Positions 24,852 through 36,330 are shown, counted from the stretch's first letter. The stretch: DNA of 64,000 bases from Bacillus sp. SKDU12 (GCF_010093085.1 NZ_MSRC01000003.1:310001-374000), one strand, 5' to 3'. The notes: generated by a model from the sequence alone, not told the origin. Translations and numbers: made by a program.

Positions 24852-27265
24852 ATTTTGCCGAAGTCATCGTGGATGTCAGCACCAAAAATATAGACAGGCC
24901 TTTTGATTACAAAATCCCAGACCATCTTAAAGGGATGATCAAAACGGGTATGCGAGTTATTGTCCCGTTTGGCCCCCGTAAAATTCAAGGGTTTGTGACA
25001 GCTGTCAAAGATGCATCAGATCTCTCAGGGAAATCTGTCAAGGAAGTAGAGGATTTATTGGATCTTACACCTGTTTTGACAGAGGAGCTTATGGATTTGT
25101 CATCATGGCTGTCCGACAAAACGCTGTCTTTTAAAATAACGGCGCTTCAAGCGATGCTCCCAGCCGCACTAAAGGCGAAATATGAAAAAGAGCTGAAAAT
25201 CGCACAAGGCGCTGATCTTCCGCCGCAAGTGGGACAGCTGTTTTCTGAAACGAAGACGCTGCTGTATTCCGATATACCTGATCATAATACGCTGAAACTG
25301 ATACAAAAGTATGTTCAAAAAGGCAGCATTGACGTGACATATAAAGTCGCGCAAAAAGCCAATAAAAAAATGATCAGGCACATTCAGGCAAATGCGGGGA
25401 AAGAAGAGCTTAGCATGCAAGCTGAGGGATTATCCCGCCAAGCAGCCAAGCAACAGGCCATTCTTCATTTTTTCGTTGCTGAGCCGGAAGGGATGAAGAT
25501 CCCTGCGGCAGATTTATGCAAAAAAACAAACGCGAGCTCTGCGACCATTAAAACCCTTATTCAAAAAGGGCTGTTGAAGGAAAGTTATGAAGAAGTTTAC
25601 AGAGATCCTTATCAGGACAAAATGTTCAAAAAAACAGAACCGCTTCCGCTGACAGACGAACAGAGCGCTGCCTTTGAGCCAATCCGCCAGACGCTGGACA
25701 ATGAAGAGCATAAAGTATTTCTCCTTCACGGCGTGACAGGAAGCGGAAAAACAGAGATTTACTTGCAATCAATTGAAAAAGTACTGGCAAAAGGAAAAGA
25801 AGCAATCGTGCTCGTTCCGGAAATCTCGCTGACGCCGCAAATGGTCAACCGCTTCAAGGGCCGCTTCGGCTCTCAGGTAGCAGTCATGCACAGCGGATTA
25901 TCTACAGGGGAAAAATATGACGAGTGGCGCAAAATCCACCGAAAGGAAGTGCGGCTTGTTGTTGGCGCAAGATCGGCTATTTTTGCGCCGTTTGAAAATC
26001 TTGGAATGATAATCATCGATGAAGAGCATGAATCCTCTTATAAACAAGAAGAAATGCCGCGCTACCATGCGAAAGAAGTGGCGATCAAGCGAGCCGAGCA
26101 TCACAGCTGTCCTGTAATGCTGGGAAGTGCAACGCCGACATTAGAGTCATATGCACGGGCGCAAAAAGGTGTGTACGAACTTCTTACACTCAAGCATCGT
26201 GTGAACCACCAGGTGATGCCTGAGGTTTCGCTTGTCGATATGAGAGAGGAGCTCAGAAATGGCAACCGCTCGATGTTTTCAGTTGAATTGATGGAAAAAC
26301 TTGAAGAAACGATTGCCAAGGGCGAGCAGGCAGTGCTGTTTTTAAATAAAAGAGGCTACTCTTCGTTTGTCATGTGCAGGGATTGCGGATATGTGCCTCA
26401 ATGCCCGCACTGCGACATTTCCATGACGTACCACCGTTACGGCCAAAGGTTGAAATGCCATTATTGCGGACATGAAGAGCCTGTTCCGCATACTTGTCCC
26501 GAATGTGCAAGCGAGCATATACGCTTTTTCGGAACAGGAACGCAAAGAGTGGAAGAAGAACTGACAAAAGTTCTCCCAAATGCGAGAGTGATTCGAATGG
26601 ATGTTGATACGACTTCAAGAAAAGGCGCTCATGAAAAATTATTGACAGCTTTCGGAGAAGGAAAAGCGGATATTCTTCTCGGAACACAAATGATTGCCAA
26701 AGGGCTTGATTTCCCGAATGTCACACTTGTTGGCGTGTTAAGTGCTGATACAACACTCCATATTCCGGATTTCAGAGCGGCCGAAAAAACATTTCAGCTG
26801 TTAACGCAAGTCAGCGGGCGGGCAGGAAGACATGAAAAACCCGGCCGTGTCATCATTCAGACATACACACCGTCTCATTACAGCATCCAGCTGACGAAGA
26901 CGCACGATTACGAAACGTTCTATCAGCATGAAATGACGCACAGGAGAGAGCAATCCTATCCGCCCTATTACTATCTGGCTCTTGTGACTGTTTCTCATGA
27001 GGAAGTGGCGAAAGCAGCTGTGACAGCTGAAAAAATCGCACACTATTTGAAGACAAACTGCGGAACTGACACGAAATTTCTCGGGCCAAGCGCGTCGCCG
27101 ATAGCAAGGATCAAAGATAGATATCGCTATCAATGCGTGATAAAATACAAACAGGAAACCCAGTTATCCGCTTTATTGAAGAAGATACTGGAACATTATA
27201 AACGAGAAATTGAACAAAAGCATGTAATGATTTCAATTGATATGAATCCTTATATGATGATGTAA
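24848..27265 (+). CDS. priA: Primosomal replication protein N' (PriA helicase)
   Basis: PriA recognises stalled fork structures and restarts replication with DnaD, DnaB and DnaI. It has 805 residues, the B. subtilis length. A DNA-binding N-terminal region is followed by a superfamily 2 helicase core with Walker A GVTGSGKTE near residue 295 and DEEH near 391. A zinc-binding insertion carries eight cysteines in four CxxC pairs between about 509 and 555. SGRAGR near 655 is motif VI. It overlaps coaBC by ATGA and is followed closely by def. Confidence 0.97.
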   Translation: MNFAEVIVDVSTKNIDRPFDYKIPDHLKGMIKTGMRVIVPFGPRKIQGFVTAVKDASDLSGKSVKEVEDLLDLTPVLTEELMDLSSWLSDKTLSFKITALQAMLPAALKAKYEKELKIAQGADLPPQVGQLFSETKTLLYSDIPDHNTLKLIQKYVQKGSIDVTYKVAQKANKKMIRHIQANAGKEELSMQAEGLSRQAAKQQAILHFFVAEPEGMKIPAADLCKKTNASSATIKTLIQKGLLKESYEEVYRDPYQDKMFKKTEPLPLTDEQSAAFEPIRQTLDNEEHKVFLLHGVTGSGKTEIYLQSIEKVLAKGKEAIVLVPEISLTPQMVNRFKGRFGSQVAVMHSGLSTGEKYDEWRKIHRKEVRLVVGARSAIFAPFENLGMIIIDEEHESSYKQEEMPRYHAKEVAIKRAEHHSCPVMLGSATPTLESYARAQKGVYELLTLKHRVNHQVMPEVSLVDMREELRNGNRSMFSVELMEKLEETIAKGEQAVLFLNKRGYSSFVMCRDCGYVPQCPHCDISMTYHRYGQRLKCHYCGHEEPVPHTCPECASEHIRFFGTGTQRVEEELTKVLPNARVIRMDVDTTSRKGAHEKLLTAFGEGKADILLGTQMIAKGLDFPNVTLVGVLSADTTLHIPDFRAAEKTFQLLTQVSGRAGRHEKPGRVIIQTYTPSHYSIQLTKTHDYETFYQHEMTHRREQSYPPYYYLALVTVSHEEVAKAAVTAEKIAHYLKTNCGTDTKFLGPSASPIARIKDRYRYQCVIKYKQETQLSALLKKILEHYKREIEQKHVMISIDMNPYMMM

Positions 27266-27291
27266 GATCTCGCGTCTTGGAGGGTTACAAA

Positions 27292-27774
27292 TTGGCAGTA
27301 AAAAGGATCGTCACACATCCTGCGGAGGTTTTGGAAACACCGGCGGAAAGCGTGACTGTTTTTGATAAAAAGCTAAAAAAGCTGCTTGATGATATGTACG
27401 ATACCATGCTTGAAATGGATGGAGTCGGACTGGCAGCGCCGCAAATCGGCATTTTGAAAAAAATAGCGGTTGTAGATATCGGGGATGACAGCGGCAGAAT
27501 TGATCTCATTAATCCCGAAATTGTAGAAAAAAGCGGTGAACAAACCGGAATTGAAGGATGCCTGAGCTTTCCTGGCGTCTATGGGGATGTCACACGTGCC
27601 GATTATGTCAAAGTGCGTGCGTTTAACCGCCAGGGAAAACCTTTCACTCTAGAAGCGCGAGGCTTTTTAGCGAGAGCTGTGCAGCACGAAATGGACCACT
27701 TAGACGGTGTGCTGTTTACAACGAAAATAAGTAAATATTATACAGAAGATGAACTAGCGGATATGGAAGGATGA
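27292..27774 (+). CDS. def: Peptide deformylase
   Basis: Def removes the formyl group from nascent N-terminal methionine. The start is placed at TTG 27292 with RBS TTGGAGGG at 27277-27284, giving 160 residues; the frame is open further upstream but would start inside the RBS. The three deformylase motifs are present: [10 protein letters not shown] at 44-53, EGCLSFPG with metal ligand C90, and QHEMDHLDG with H132, E133 and H136. The next gene is fmt, which adds the formyl group to Met-tRNA, a common pairing. B. subtilis also has a second deformylase elsewhere. Confidence 0.96.
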   Translation: MAVKRIVTHPAEVLETPAESVTVFDKKLKKLLDDMYDTMLEMDGVGLAAPQIGILKKIAVVDIGDDSGRIDLINPEIVEKSGEQTGIEGCLSFPGVYGDVTRADYVKVRAFNRQGKPFTLEARGFLARAVQHEMDHLDGVLFTTKISKYYTEDELADMEG

Positions 27775-27778
27775 TTTG

Positions 27779-28732
27779 ATGACGAGAATCGTATTTATGG
27801 GAACGCCGGATTTTTCAGTTCCTGTTTTAAGGACCCTGATAGAGGATGGTTATGACGTAGTGGGAGTCGTCACACAGCCTGATCGTCCGAAGGGGAGAAA
27901 AAAAGTGCTGACACCTCCTCCTGTAAAGGAAGAGGCGTTGCGTCACGACATCCCTGTTTTGCAGCCGGAAAAAGTCAGATTGATAGAAGAAATTGAGAAA
28001 GTGCTGGCATTAAAGCCAGACCTTATCGTAACGGCAGCATTCGGACAAATTTTGCCTAAGGAGCTGCTTGACGGCCCGAAACACGGCTGTATTAATGTTC
28101 ACGCGTCTCTTTTACCAGAATTGCGCGGGGGGGCTCCGATCCATTATTCTATCCTGCAGGGAAAGAAAAAAACCGGTGTTACCATTATGTATATGGTAGA
28201 AAAATTGGATGCCGGCGATATGATCTCAAAAGTGGAAGTGGATATTGAAGAATCCGACAATGTCGGAACACTGCATGATAAATTAAGCGTAGCTGGTGCG
28301 AAGCTATTGTCTGAAACGGTCCCGCGCGTCATTGCTGGCAGTATTTCACCAGAAAAGCAGGATGAAGGGAAAGCGACATACGCGCCTAATATCAAAAGGG
28401 AGCAGGAGCTGCTTGACTGGTCTAAAACGGGCGAAGAGCTTTATAATCAGGTTCGCGGATTAAATCCTTGGCCTGTTGCCTATACGACTCTTAATGGACA
28501 AAATTTGAAAGTGTGGGCAGCGAAAAAAACACCCGCACCAAAACAAGCTGAACCCGGCACAGTCATTGCGGTCGAAAAGGAAGGGGTTATCATTGCCACA
28601 GGTAACGATACGGCTCTTTTATTGACCGAACTTCAGCCAGCAGGAAAAAAACGGATGAAAGGCGAGGATTTTGTACGCGGCGCTCATGTTGAAGCTGGTG
28701 AAAAGTTAGGAGTAAACAATGAAAAAAAATAG
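27779..28732 (+). CDS. fmt: Methionyl-tRNA formyltransferase
   Basis: Fmt formylates initiator Met-tRNA using 10-formyl-tetrahydrofolate. From ATG 27779 it has 317 residues, the known length; a TTG three bases upstream is also possible but lacks advantage. [12 protein letters not shown] at the N-terminus is the family start, and the catalytic region [19 protein letters not shown] is near 108-126. The C-terminal domain binds tRNA. It begins four bases after def and overlaps rsmB by fourteen. Confidence 0.96.
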   Translation: MTRIVFMGTPDFSVPVLRTLIEDGYDVVGVVTQPDRPKGRKKVLTPPPVKEEALRHDIPVLQPEKVRLIEEIEKVLALKPDLIVTAAFGQILPKELLDGPKHGCINVHASLLPELRGGAPIHYSILQGKKKTGVTIMYMVEKLDAGDMISKVEVDIEESDNVGTLHDKLSVAGAKLLSETVPRVIAGSISPEKQDEGKATYAPNIKREQELLDWSKTGEELYNQVRGLNPWPVAYTTLNGQNLKVWAAKKTPAPKQAEPGTVIAVEKEGVIIATGNDTALLLTELQPAGKKRMKGEDFVRGAHVEAGEKLGVNNEKK

Positions 28733-30062
28733 TGTGCGCGATATCGCCCTTGAGGCGCTGATCAAATTAGAACAAAACCAGGCATACAGCAACCTGCTCC
28801 TTAAATCGGTGATTAAATCAAATGAACTGAGTGATCAGGACAGAGGGCTGTTGACTGAACTCGTCTATGGGACATTGCAAAATAAGATCGCGCTTGATTA
28901 TATGCTGAAGCCGTTTATTAATAAGCCTCAAAAAGTGAAACCGTGGGTCATTCAGCTTCTCCGCCTTTCCTTATATCAAATGGAATATTTGGAGAAGATT
29001 CCAGACAGGGCAGCCATTCATGAAGCGGTTGAGATTGCTAAAGAGCGCGGACATAAGGGCATTGCCTCATTTGTCAATGGTGTGCTTCGCTCCGTACAGC
29101 GCGAAGGCGTTCCTTCCTTTGACGTCATCGAAGAGCCTGTTCGCAGGCTGGCGACAGAGACAAGCCATCCGGAATGGCTCGTGAAAGAGTGGGCTGATGC
29201 GTATGGATTTGATGCAGCTGAAAAGATTTGCCGCATTCACCTTATTCCGCCGAAGCAGACACTGCGGATCAATCACATGAAAGCAGACAGAGCGGATTTG
29301 CTTGATCGAATGGCTGAAGAAGGAATCGAGGTTGAAAAAGGCGACCTCGCTGAGGATGCGGTGAAGCTCTTAAAGGGATCTATCGCTGGAACTCATTTCT
29401 TCAAAAACGGTGACGTATCCATCCAAGATGAAAGCTCAATGCTTGTTGCGCGTGCCCTTGATCCCAAGCCTGGCGAAACGGTGCTTGACGCATGTGCTGC
29501 TCCTGGCGGAAAGTCGGCTCACATCGGAGAATTGATGGAGAACAAAGGAAGCGTGACATCGCTTGATCTTCACAAACATAAAGTGAAGCTGATCAAAGAA
29601 GCCGCAGACAGACTTGGCCTCACGATCATTGATGCGAAAACAATGGATGCGAGAAAAGCAGGGGAAACATTTGAACACGGACAGTTTGATCGGGTATTGG
29701 TCGATGCTCCGTGCTCAGGTTTTGGCGTAATCCGAAGAAAGCCGGACATGAAATACACGAAAAAGCCTGATGACAGCGCCCGGCTTGCTGAAATTCAGCA
29801 GTCAATTCTGAGGGAAATCGCACCATTAGTAAAAAAAGGTGGCACTCTTGTCTACAGTACGTGTACAATGGACCGGACAGAAAATGACGAAGTTATACAT
29901 GCGTTTATACAAGAACATCCTGATTTTGAACCCGATTTGTCTCTTGAAAAGCGGCTGCCCGAAAAGGCGAGACCCTTTGTTCGGGATGGAAGGCTGCAAA
30001 TCCTTCCTCATTATTTCGGAACAGATGGTTTCTTTATTTGCAGCATGAGAAAGAAGGGATAA
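28719..30062 (+). CDS. rsmB: 16S rRNA m5C967 methyltransferase
   Basis: RsmB methylates a cytosine in 16S rRNA using SAM. It has 447 residues. An N-terminal NusB-like helical domain (about 1-140) precedes a Rossmann methyltransferase domain with [18 protein letters not shown] near 250-267 (SAM site) and the two m5C cysteines in DAPCSGFGV near 329 and YSTCTMDR near 382. It was formerly yloM. RBS TTAGGAG lies within the end of fmt. Confidence 0.94.
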   Translation: MKKNSVRDIALEALIKLEQNQAYSNLLLKSVIKSNELSDQDRGLLTELVYGTLQNKIALDYMLKPFINKPQKVKPWVIQLLRLSLYQMEYLEKIPDRAAIHEAVEIAKERGHKGIASFVNGVLRSVQREGVPSFDVIEEPVRRLATETSHPEWLVKEWADAYGFDAAEKICRIHLIPPKQTLRINHMKADRADLLDRMAEEGIEVEKGDLAEDAVKLLKGSIAGTHFFKNGDVSIQDESSMLVARALDPKPGETVLDACAAPGGKSAHIGELMENKGSVTSLDLHKHKVKLIKEAADRLGLTIIDAKTMDARKAGETFEHGQFDRVLVDAPCSGFGVIRRKPDMKYTKKPDDSARLAEIQQSILREIAPLVKKGGTLVYSTCTMDRTENDEVIHAFIQEHPDFEPDLSLEKRLPEKARPFVRDGRLQILPHYFGTDGFFICSMRKKG

Positions 30063-30064
30063 CA

Positions 30065-31156
30065 ATGGCAGAACTAAAAAAAACAAAAGCAAGAAAAGAA
30101 TTGCGGACGGAGCGTCCCTCTATTTATTCTTTTGAATTAGATGAAATCAAACAATGGCTGACAGATAACGGGGAGAAACCGTTCCGCGCGGCACAGATCT
30201 TTGAATGGCTATATGAAAAACGCGTCTCTTCTTTTGAAGACATGACAAACCTGTCAAAGGAATTGCGTGAGAAATTAAGCACTTATTTTGTGCTAACAAC
30301 CCTGAAAACGGCAGTTAAACAAACCTCTCAAGACGGTACAATGAAGTTCTTGTTCGAGCTTCATGACGGCTATACAATCGAAACTGTATTAATGAGACAC
30401 GAGTATGGCAATTCTGTATGTGTAACAACACAAGTTGGATGCCGTATTGGCTGTACATTCTGCGCGTCAACGCTCGGAGGCTTGAAACGAAACCTTGAAG
30501 CGGGTGAAATTGTCGCTCAAGTGCTCAAAGTTCAAAAAGCTCTTGATGAAACTGATGAACGCGTCAGCTCTGTCGTGATCATGGGAATCGGTGAGCCTTT
30601 TGATAACTTTAATGAAATGCTCGCATTCTTGAAAATCATTAACCATGACAAGGGCCTTAATATTGGTGCTCGTCATATTACAGTTTCTACAAGCGGAATC
30701 ATCCCGAAAATTTACGAATTTGCTGATCAGCAAATGCAGATTAACTTTGCGATTTCTCTGCACGCGCCGAATACAGAAATCAGAAGCCGTTTGATGCCAA
30801 TTAACAGAGCATACAAGCTGCCTGATTTAATGGAGGCCGTTAAATATTATATTAACAAAACGGGACGCCGTATCAGCTTTGAATATGGGCTGTTCGGAGG
30901 CGTAAACGACCAGGTCGAGCACGCTGAAGAGCTTGCCGACCTATTAGAAGGGGTCAAATGCCACGTAAACTTGATTCCAGTAAACTATGTACCTGAACGG
31001 GACTATGTGCGCACACCGCGTGATCAGATTTTTGCTTTTGAGAAAACGCTGAAATCCCGCGGCGTAAATGTCACAATCCGAAGAGAGCAAGGACATGACA
31101 TTGACGCAGCCTGCGGTCAGCTTCGCGCGAAGGAGCGTCAAGACGAGACGAGGTGA
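30065..31156 (+). CDS. rlmN: 23S rRNA m2A2503 / tRNA m2A37 methyltransferase (radical SAM)
   Basis: RlmN makes 2-methyladenosine in 23S rRNA and in some tRNAs by a radical SAM mechanism. The start at ATG 30065 gives 363 residues, the known length, with RBS AGAAGGGAT in the end of rsmB. The radical SAM cluster cysteines are C126, C130 and C133 (GCRIGCTFC). A cysteine near residue 349 in the C-terminal AACGQL matches the transiently methylated cysteine of the family. It was formerly yloN. It is distinguished from the resistance enzyme Cfr by its context and by the conserved QVGCRIGC block. Confidence 0.95.
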   Translation: MAELKKTKARKELRTERPSIYSFELDEIKQWLTDNGEKPFRAAQIFEWLYEKRVSSFEDMTNLSKELREKLSTYFVLTTLKTAVKQTSQDGTMKFLFELHDGYTIETVLMRHEYGNSVCVTTQVGCRIGCTFCASTLGGLKRNLEAGEIVAQVLKVQKALDETDERVSSVVIMGIGEPFDNFNEMLAFLKIINHDKGLNIGARHITVSTSGIIPKIYEFADQQMQINFAISLHAPNTEIRSRLMPINRAYKLPDLMEAVKYYINKTGRRISFEYGLFGGVNDQVEHAEELADLLEGVKCHVNLIPVNYVPERDYVRTPRDQIFAFEKTLKSRGVNVTIRREQGHDIDAACGQLRAKERQDETR

Positions 31157-31162
31157 TGAAGG

Positions 31163-31927
31163 TTGTTAACAGCCTTAAAAACAGATACAGGAAAAATCCG
31201 CCAGCATAATGAAGATGATGCGGGGATATTCAAGGGAAAAGATGAATTTGTATTAGCGGTTGTCGCTGATGGCATGGGCGGCCATCTTGCTGGAGATGTT
31301 GCAAGCAAGATGGCTGTGAAAGCCATGGAAGAGAAATGGAATGAAGCTGCGGCGATTCCAGTTGCGCCTTCAGAATGTGAAGGCTGGCTCACTGAACAGA
31401 TTCTTGCAGTAAACAGCAAAATATACGATCATGCTCAAGCTCATGAGGAATGCCAAGGCATGGGGACTACAATTGTGTGTGCGCTTTTTACAGGAAAAAC
31501 GGTTTCTGTTGCTCATATAGGTGACAGCAGATGCTATTTGCTTCAGGACAATGATTTCATTCAAGTGACAGAAGATCATTCGCTTGTAAATGAACTGGTT
31601 CGGACCGGAGAAATTTCCAGAGAAGACGCCGAACATCATCCGCGAAAAAATGTGCTGACAAAGGCACTCGGAACAGATCGGTCAGTCAGCATTGACACAC
31701 GTTCCTTTGACATTGAAGCCGGTGATAAACTGCTGCTATGTTCTGACGGACTGACGAATAAAGTGGAAGGCACTGAATTAAAAGACATCCTGCAAAGCGA
31801 TTCAGCTCCTCAGGAAAAAGTAAACCTGCTCGTGGACAAAGCCAATCAGAATGGCGGAGAAGACAACATTACAGCAGTTTTGCTTGAGCTTGCTTTACAT
31901 GCTGAAGTGGGTGAAGATCAGTGCTAA
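31163..31927 (+). CDS. prpC: Serine/threonine protein phosphatase PrpC (PP2C type)
   Basis: PrpC dephosphorylates targets of the kinase PrkC, including PrkC itself and elongation factors. It has 254 residues and all PP2C metal motifs: ED near 17-18, ADGMGG at 35-40, [10 protein letters not shown] near 116-125, SDGL near 193-196 and EDNITAV near 231-237. It starts at TTG 31163 with RBS GAGGTGATGAAGG. It overlaps prkC by seven bases, which suggests coupled synthesis of the opposing pair. Confidence 0.96.
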   Translation: MLTALKTDTGKIRQHNEDDAGIFKGKDEFVLAVVADGMGGHLAGDVASKMAVKAMEEKWNEAAAIPVAPSECEGWLTEQILAVNSKIYDHAQAHEECQGMGTTIVCALFTGKTVSVAHIGDSRCYLLQDNDFIQVTEDHSLVNELVRTGEISREDAEHHPRKNVLTKALGTDRSVSIDTRSFDIEAGDKLLLCSDGLTNKVEGTELKDILQSDSAPQEKVNLLVDKANQNGGEDNITAVLLELALHAEVGEDQC

Positions 31928-33867
31928 TCGGCAAGCGAATCAGCGGACGTTACCAAATTCTCCGCGTCATAGGCGGCGGAGGAATGGCCAACGTGTATTT
32001 AGCTGAAGATATCATTCTAGACCGTGAAGTGGCAATCAAAATTTTGCGGTTTGACTATGCAAACGACAATGAGTTTATCAGACGTTTCCGCAGAGAAGCC
32101 CAATCCGCATCAAGCCTTGATCACCCGAATATTGTCAGCATTTACGATTTGGGCGAGGAAGATGATATTTATTATATTGTCATGGAATACGTTGAAGGCA
32201 TGACGCTGAAAGAATACATAACAGCAAACGGGCCGCTTCACCCTAAAGAAGCGCTGAGCATCATGGAGCAAATTGTCTCGGCCATCGCTCATGCCCATCA
32301 AAATCAGATTGTTCATAGAGATATTAAGCCGCATAATATTTTGATTGACCACATGGGAAATATCAAAGTGACGGATTTTGGAATTGCGATGGCACTCAGT
32401 TCGACTACCATCACCCATACCAACTCTGTGCTGGGTTCAGTTCATTATTTATCGCCTGAACAGGCGCGGGGCGGTTTGGCAACAAAAAAATCGGATATTT
32501 ATGCGCTTGGAATCGTTCTATTTGAGCTCTTAACCGGCCGTATCCCGTTTGATGGAGAATCAGCAGTCAGTATTGCATTAAAGCATCTTCAGACAGAAAC
32601 CCCTTCAGCGAGAAGGTGGAATCCGTCGATCCCCCAAAGCGTTGAAAACATCATCCTAAAGGCAACTGCCAAAGATCCTTTTCATCGCTACGAAACCGCT
32701 GAAGACATGGAAGCGGATATCCAAACAGCTTTTGATGCCGACAGACTCAATGAAGAAAGATTTACAGTTCAAGAAGATGAAGAAGTGACAAAAGCGATCC
32801 CTATCATTAAAGATGAAGAGCTAGCGAAAGCTGCTGGCGAAAAAGAAGCTGAATCGACACCCATCCAAGACGGTAAAAAAAAGAAAAACGGCAGAAGAAA
32901 AAAGTGGCCGTGGATTTTGCTCACGATATGCATCATTTTCATTACAGCTGGAATTCTCGCTGTTACCGTTTTCCCATCGCTTTTTATGCCTAAAGATGTA
33001 AAAATACCTGATGTCGCTGGAATGGAATACAAGAAGGCGGCAAACATTTTGGAAAAAGCCGGTTTGCAGGTTGATTCCGAGGTATTAGAAATCTCAGATG
33101 AGAAAATGAAAGAAGGCCTGATGGTAAAAACGGACCCTAAAGCGGATTCTACAGTCAAAGAAGGCGCAACGGTCACGCTTTATAAGAGCACTGGCAAAGC
33201 GAAAACAGAGATCGGTGATGTGACAGGCCAAACGGTTGATCAGGCAAAAAAAGCATTAAAAGATCAGGGATTTACACATGTAACGGTGGATGAAGTGAAC
33301 GACGAGAAAAGCGCGGGCACTGTCATTGAGCAGAATCCGTCAGCAGGGACTGAAATTGTAGCGAGTGAAGGCCAAGTCAAACTCACAGTCAGTATCGGGC
33401 CGGAAGACATTACGCTTAGAGACTTAAAAACGTACAGTAAAGAAGCAGCGTCTGGATATCTGGAAGACAACGGACTGAAGCTGATAGAAAAAGAAACATA
33501 CGCAGATGACGTTCCAGAAGGACAAGTTGTCAAACAAAAACCAGCAGCAGGAAAGGCAGTAAAGCCGGGAAACGAAGTTGAAGTAACGTTCTCTCTGGGA
33601 CCTGAGAAAAAACCTGCCAAAACAGTGAAAGAAAAGGTTGACATCCCTTATGAACCGGAAAATGAAGGGGATGAGCTTGAAGTGCAAATCGCAATTGACG
33701 ATGCGGATCACAGCATCTCTGACACTTACGAGGAATTTAAGATAAAAGAGCCGACCGAACGGACGATTGAACTAAAGATTGAACCTGACCAAAAAGGGTA
33801 CTATCAAATCATGGTAAACAATAAAGTCGTCAGCTACAAAACGATTGAGTATCCGAAAGATGAATAA
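31921..33867 (+). CDS. prkC: Membrane serine/threonine kinase PrkC with PASTA domains
   Basis: PrkC senses muropeptides through its external domain and is known to trigger spore germination and regulate cell wall metabolism. It has 648 residues and starts at GTG 31921. The kinase domain covers about 1-270, with ATP lysine K40, HRDIKPHN containing D134, DFG near 152 and a TITHTNS activation loop. One membrane helix at about 332-354 follows a basic stretch ([12 protein letters not shown]). Outside are three PASTA repeats (about 356-560) and a C-terminal Ig-like domain. It is paired with PrpC and followed by rsgA. Confidence 0.97.
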   Translation: MLIGKRISGRYQILRVIGGGGMANVYLAEDIILDREVAIKILRFDYANDNEFIRRFRREAQSASSLDHPNIVSIYDLGEEDDIYYIVMEYVEGMTLKEYITANGPLHPKEALSIMEQIVSAIAHAHQNQIVHRDIKPHNILIDHMGNIKVTDFGIAMALSSTTITHTNSVLGSVHYLSPEQARGGLATKKSDIYALGIVLFELLTGRIPFDGESAVSIALKHLQTETPSARRWNPSIPQSVENIILKATAKDPFHRYETAEDMEADIQTAFDADRLNEERFTVQEDEEVTKAIPIIKDEELAKAAGEKEAESTPIQDGKKKKNGRRKKWPWILLTICIIFITAGILAVTVFPSLFMPKDVKIPDVAGMEYKKAANILEKAGLQVDSEVLEISDEKMKEGLMVKTDPKADSTVKEGATVTLYKSTGKAKTEIGDVTGQTVDQAKKALKDQGFTHVTVDEVNDEKSAGTVIEQNPSAGTEIVASEGQVKLTVSIGPEDITLRDLKTYSKEAASGYLEDNGLKLIEKETYADDVPEGQVVKQKPAAGKAVKPGNEVEVTFSLGPEKKPAKTVKEKVDIPYEPENEGDELEVQIAIDDADHSISDTYEEFKIKEPTERTIELKIEPDQKGYYQIMVNNKVVSYKTIEYPKDE

Positions 33868-33881
33868 CAAGGAGGGAAAAT

Positions 33882-34778
33882 ATGCCTGAGGGCAAAATTA
33901 TTAAGGCGCTAAGCGGTTTTTATTATGTACTGGATGAATCAGAGGATTCAGATAAAGTGGTTCAATGCAGAGGAAGAGGCATTTTCAGAAAGAACAAAAT
34001 TACCCCTCTTGTTGGTGATTATGTTGTATACCAGGCTGAAAATGACAAAGAAGGTTATCTGTTAGAGATTAAAGAAAGGACCAACGAGCTTATCAGGCCG
34101 CCAATTTGCAATGTCGATCAAGCGGTCCTTGTTTTCTCAGCGGTTCAGCCCTCTTTCAGCACAGCGTTGCTCGACCGCTTTCTCGTTCTCGTTGAGGCCA
34201 ATGATATTCAGCCGATCATATGCATTACAAAAATGGATTTGATTGAAGATCAAGATACACAAGATGCCATTCAAGCCTATGCAGAAGACTATCGCAATAT
34301 AGGTTATGACGTGTATCTCACTTCTTCTAAGGACCAAGACAGTTTAGCGGACATCATCCCCCATTTTCAAGACAAAACTACCGTATTTGCCGGTCAATCG
34401 GGGGTTGGAAAATCTTCGCTTCTCAATGCGATCAGTCCGGAACTCGGTTTAAGGACCAACGAGATTTCTGAACATTTAGGTCGCGGGAAACACACCACCC
34501 GCCATGTGGAACTGATTCACACGTCCGGAGGTTTGGTTGCGGATACCCCGGGATTCAGCTCGCTTGAATTTACAGACATTGAGGAAGAGGAGCTAGGATA
34601 CACATTCCCTGACATCAGAGAAAAAAGCGCTTCGTGCAAATTCAGAGGCTGTTTACATCTGAAAGAGCCAAAATGTGCGGTGAAACAAGCTGTTGAAGAC
34701 GGAGAAATAAAGCCGTATCGGTATGACCATTATGTTGAATTTATGACGGAGATTAAAGACAGAAAGCCGAGGTATTAG
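33882..34778 (+). CDS. rsgA: Ribosome small subunit-dependent GTPase (RsgA/CpgA)
   Basis: RsgA is a circularly permuted GTPase that helps mature 30S subunits; B. subtilis CpgA is a known PrkC substrate. It has 298 residues. An N-terminal OB fold (1-65) is followed by G motifs in permuted order: TKMD near 113, [12 protein letters not shown] near 171-182 and DTPG near 219. A C-terminal zinc site has the C-x4-C...H...C pattern in [14 protein letters not shown] near 252-265. It begins 14 bases after prkC with RBS AAGGAGGG. It was formerly yloQ. Confidence 0.96.
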   Translation: MPEGKIIKALSGFYYVLDESEDSDKVVQCRGRGIFRKNKITPLVGDYVVYQAENDKEGYLLEIKERTNELIRPPICNVDQAVLVFSAVQPSFSTALLDRFLVLVEANDIQPIICITKMDLIEDQDTQDAIQAYAEDYRNIGYDVYLTSSKDQDSLADIIPHFQDKTTVFAGQSGVGKSSLLNAISPELGLRTNEISEHLGRGKHTTRHVELIHTSGGLVADTPGFSSLEFTDIEEEELGYTFPDIREKSASCKFRGCLHLKEPKCAVKQAVEDGEIKPYRYDHYVEFMTEIKDRKPRY

Positions 34779-34782
34779 CATA

Positions 34783-35436
34783 ATGATAAAGGTTGCACCA
34801 TCTATTCTTTCCGCTGATTTTGCCGCTTTAGGCAATGAGATTAAAGATGTAGAAAAGGGCGGAGCCGATTATATTCATATTGATGTGATGGACGGCCATT
34901 TCGTCCCGAATATCACGATCGGTCCGCTGATTGTAGAAGCTGTCCGGCCGATAACAGATCTGCCGCTTGATGTTCATTTAATGATCGAAGAGCCGGATCG
35001 TTATATCCCCGCTTTCGCGAAAGCGGGCGCAGATATTCTGTCGGTGCATGCTGAGGCATGTCCGCACCTGCACCGTACCATCCAGCTTATAAAAGAGCAA
35101 GGTGTAAAGGCCGGTGTTGTTTTAAACCCGCATACACCTGTACAAGTCATCGAGCATGTTTTCGACGACCTTGATCTTGTTCTTTTAATGACGGTGAACC
35201 CGGGATTTGGCGGACAGAAATTTATTCATTCTGTCCTTCCTAAAATTAAAGAGGTTAAGCGAATGGCGGATGAAAGAGGAAAAACAGACCTGTTCATTGA
35301 AGTAGACGGCGGTATCAACAAAGAAACCGCTCCGCTAGTTATTGAAGCGGGCGCAAATTTACTCGTTGCCGGTTCAGCCGTTTATGGCCAGCCAGACCGC
35401 AAAAAAGCGATTTCTGAAATTAAAGGAAATAAATAG
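34783..35436 (+). CDS. rpe: Ribulose-5-phosphate 3-epimerase
   Basis: Rpe interconverts ribulose 5-phosphate and xylulose 5-phosphate in the pentose phosphate pathway. It has 217 residues, a TIM barrel. Conserved pieces are PSILSADFA (5-13), [16 protein letters not shown] (33-48), LDVHLMIE (63-70), [10 protein letters not shown] (139-148) and EVDGGI (174-179). It starts four bases after rsgA. A terminator follows 10 bases after the stop. Confidence 0.97.
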   Translation: MIKVAPSILSADFAALGNEIKDVEKGGADYIHIDVMDGHFVPNITIGPLIVEAVRPITDLPLDVHLMIEEPDRYIPAFAKAGADILSVHAEACPHLHRTIQLIKEQGVKAGVVLNPHTPVQVIEHVFDDLDLVLLMTVNPGFGGQKFIHSVLPKIKEVKRMADERGKTDLFIEVDGGINKETAPLVIEAGANLLVAGSAVYGQPDRKKAISEIKGNK

Positions 35437-35445
35437 TTAAAAAAG

Positions 35446-35477
35446 AGAGCTGGGCATACAAAGCCTAAGCTCTTTTT
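35446..35477 (+). terminator. Terminator between rpe and thiN
   Basis: AGAGCT (35446-35451) pairs with AGCTCT (35468-35473), extended by GGGC/GCCT, followed by TTTTT. It lies 27 bases before the thiN start, so it may end most rpe transcripts while thiN receives read-through or a separate promoter. Confidence 0.8.
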
Positions 35478-35503
35478 CCTGTATGCAGAGAAAGGAATCA
35501 GAG

Positions 35504-36148
35504 ATGAATACAATCAATATCGTTGCGGGAGGCCCTATAGATCTCATTCCCGATCTAACCTGCTTTACGGCTGAGCATACCCTTTGGATTGGTGTTGACA
35601 AAGGCACCGTCACGCTTTTGGATGCCGGGATCATTCCTGATGAAGCCTTTGGAGACTTTGACAGCATAACAGAGCAAGAACGCCTCCGCATTCAAAAAGC
35701 TGCTCCTACACTCCATGTGTACCAAGCTGAAAAAGATCAAACAGACTTAGATCTCGCGCTTAACTGGGCGTTGCAAAAGCAGCCCGATATGATTCAGGTT
35801 TTCGGGATTTCAGGCGGCAGAGCCGATCATTTTTTAGGAAACATTCAGCTTTTGTACAAAGGTGTAAAAACAAATATAAAAATTAGGCTGATAGACAAAC
35901 AAAATCATATTCAACTGTTCTCTCCCGGTGAATATGATATTGAGAAGGATGAAAACAAGCGATATATCTCCTTCATACCGTTTTCCGAAGAAATACATGA
36001 GCTGACTCTGACAGGTTTTAAATATCCGCTAAATAAGAGTCATATTATGCTCGGTTCAACACTATGTATTAGTAACGAACTCATTCATTCACGGGGTACT
36101 TTTTCGTTTGCAAAAGGCATATTAATAATGATAAGAAGCACGGATTAG
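35504..36148 (+). CDS. thiN: Thiamine pyrophosphokinase
   Basis: ThiN converts thiamine to thiamine pyrophosphate with ATP. From ATG 35504 it has 214 residues, the known length; an in-frame ATG at 35483 has no RBS while AAAGGAAT precedes 35504. The active-site aspartates are visible in GDFDSI near 50-55 and QTDLDLAL near 77-84, with SGGRADHFLGN near 101-111. It was formerly yloS. It stands between two hairpins, downstream of rpe. Confidence 0.93.
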   Translation: MNTINIVAGGPIDLIPDLTCFTAEHTLWIGVDKGTVTLLDAGIIPDEAFGDFDSITEQERLRIQKAAPTLHVYQAEKDQTDLDLALNWALQKQPDMIQVFGISGGRADHFLGNIQLLYKGVKTNIKIRLIDKQNHIQLFSPGEYDIEKDENKRYISFIPFSEEIHELTLTGFKYPLNKSHIMLGSTLCISNELIHSRGTFSFAKGILIMIRSTD

Positions 36149-36162
36149 CATGTGCTTTCCTT
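36136..36162 (+). terminator. Hairpin overlapping the thiN stop codon
   Basis: AAGCAC (36136-36141) pairs with GTGCTT (36152-36157), followed by a short pyrimidine-rich tail TCCTT. The thiN stop codon lies in the loop. The T tract is poor, so the terminator strength is uncertain. Confidence 0.5.
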
Positions 36163-36216
36163 CATTTGCTGAATCAATGAACAGGCGGTTACGGGACGTA
36201 ATAGGAGGGGACAAAA

Positions 36217-36297
36217 ATGAAATTTTACACCATTAAATTGCCGAAGTTTTTAGGAGGAATTGTCCGGGCGATGCTGGGCTCATTTAGAAAAGATTAA
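36217..36297 (+). CDS. spoVM: Spore morphogenesis peptide SpoVM
   Basis: SpoVM is a 26-residue amphipathic peptide that recognises the convex forespore membrane and anchors the SpoIVA basement layer of the spore coat. The residues MKFYTIKLPKFLGG open the peptide and it ends FRKD, matching the known peptide, including the P9 needed for curvature sensing. A strong RBS AGGAGGGG lies 6-7 bases upstream. It is expected to be a sigma-E gene made in the mother cell, but I could not place a clear sigma-E promoter in the 70-base gap. It is convergent with rpmB. Confidence 0.96.
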   Translation: MKFYTIKLPKFLGGIVRAMLGSFRKD

Positions 36298-36330
36298 TGC
36301 CCAGGGGTTCAAAGCCCTCTTTCACCACAT

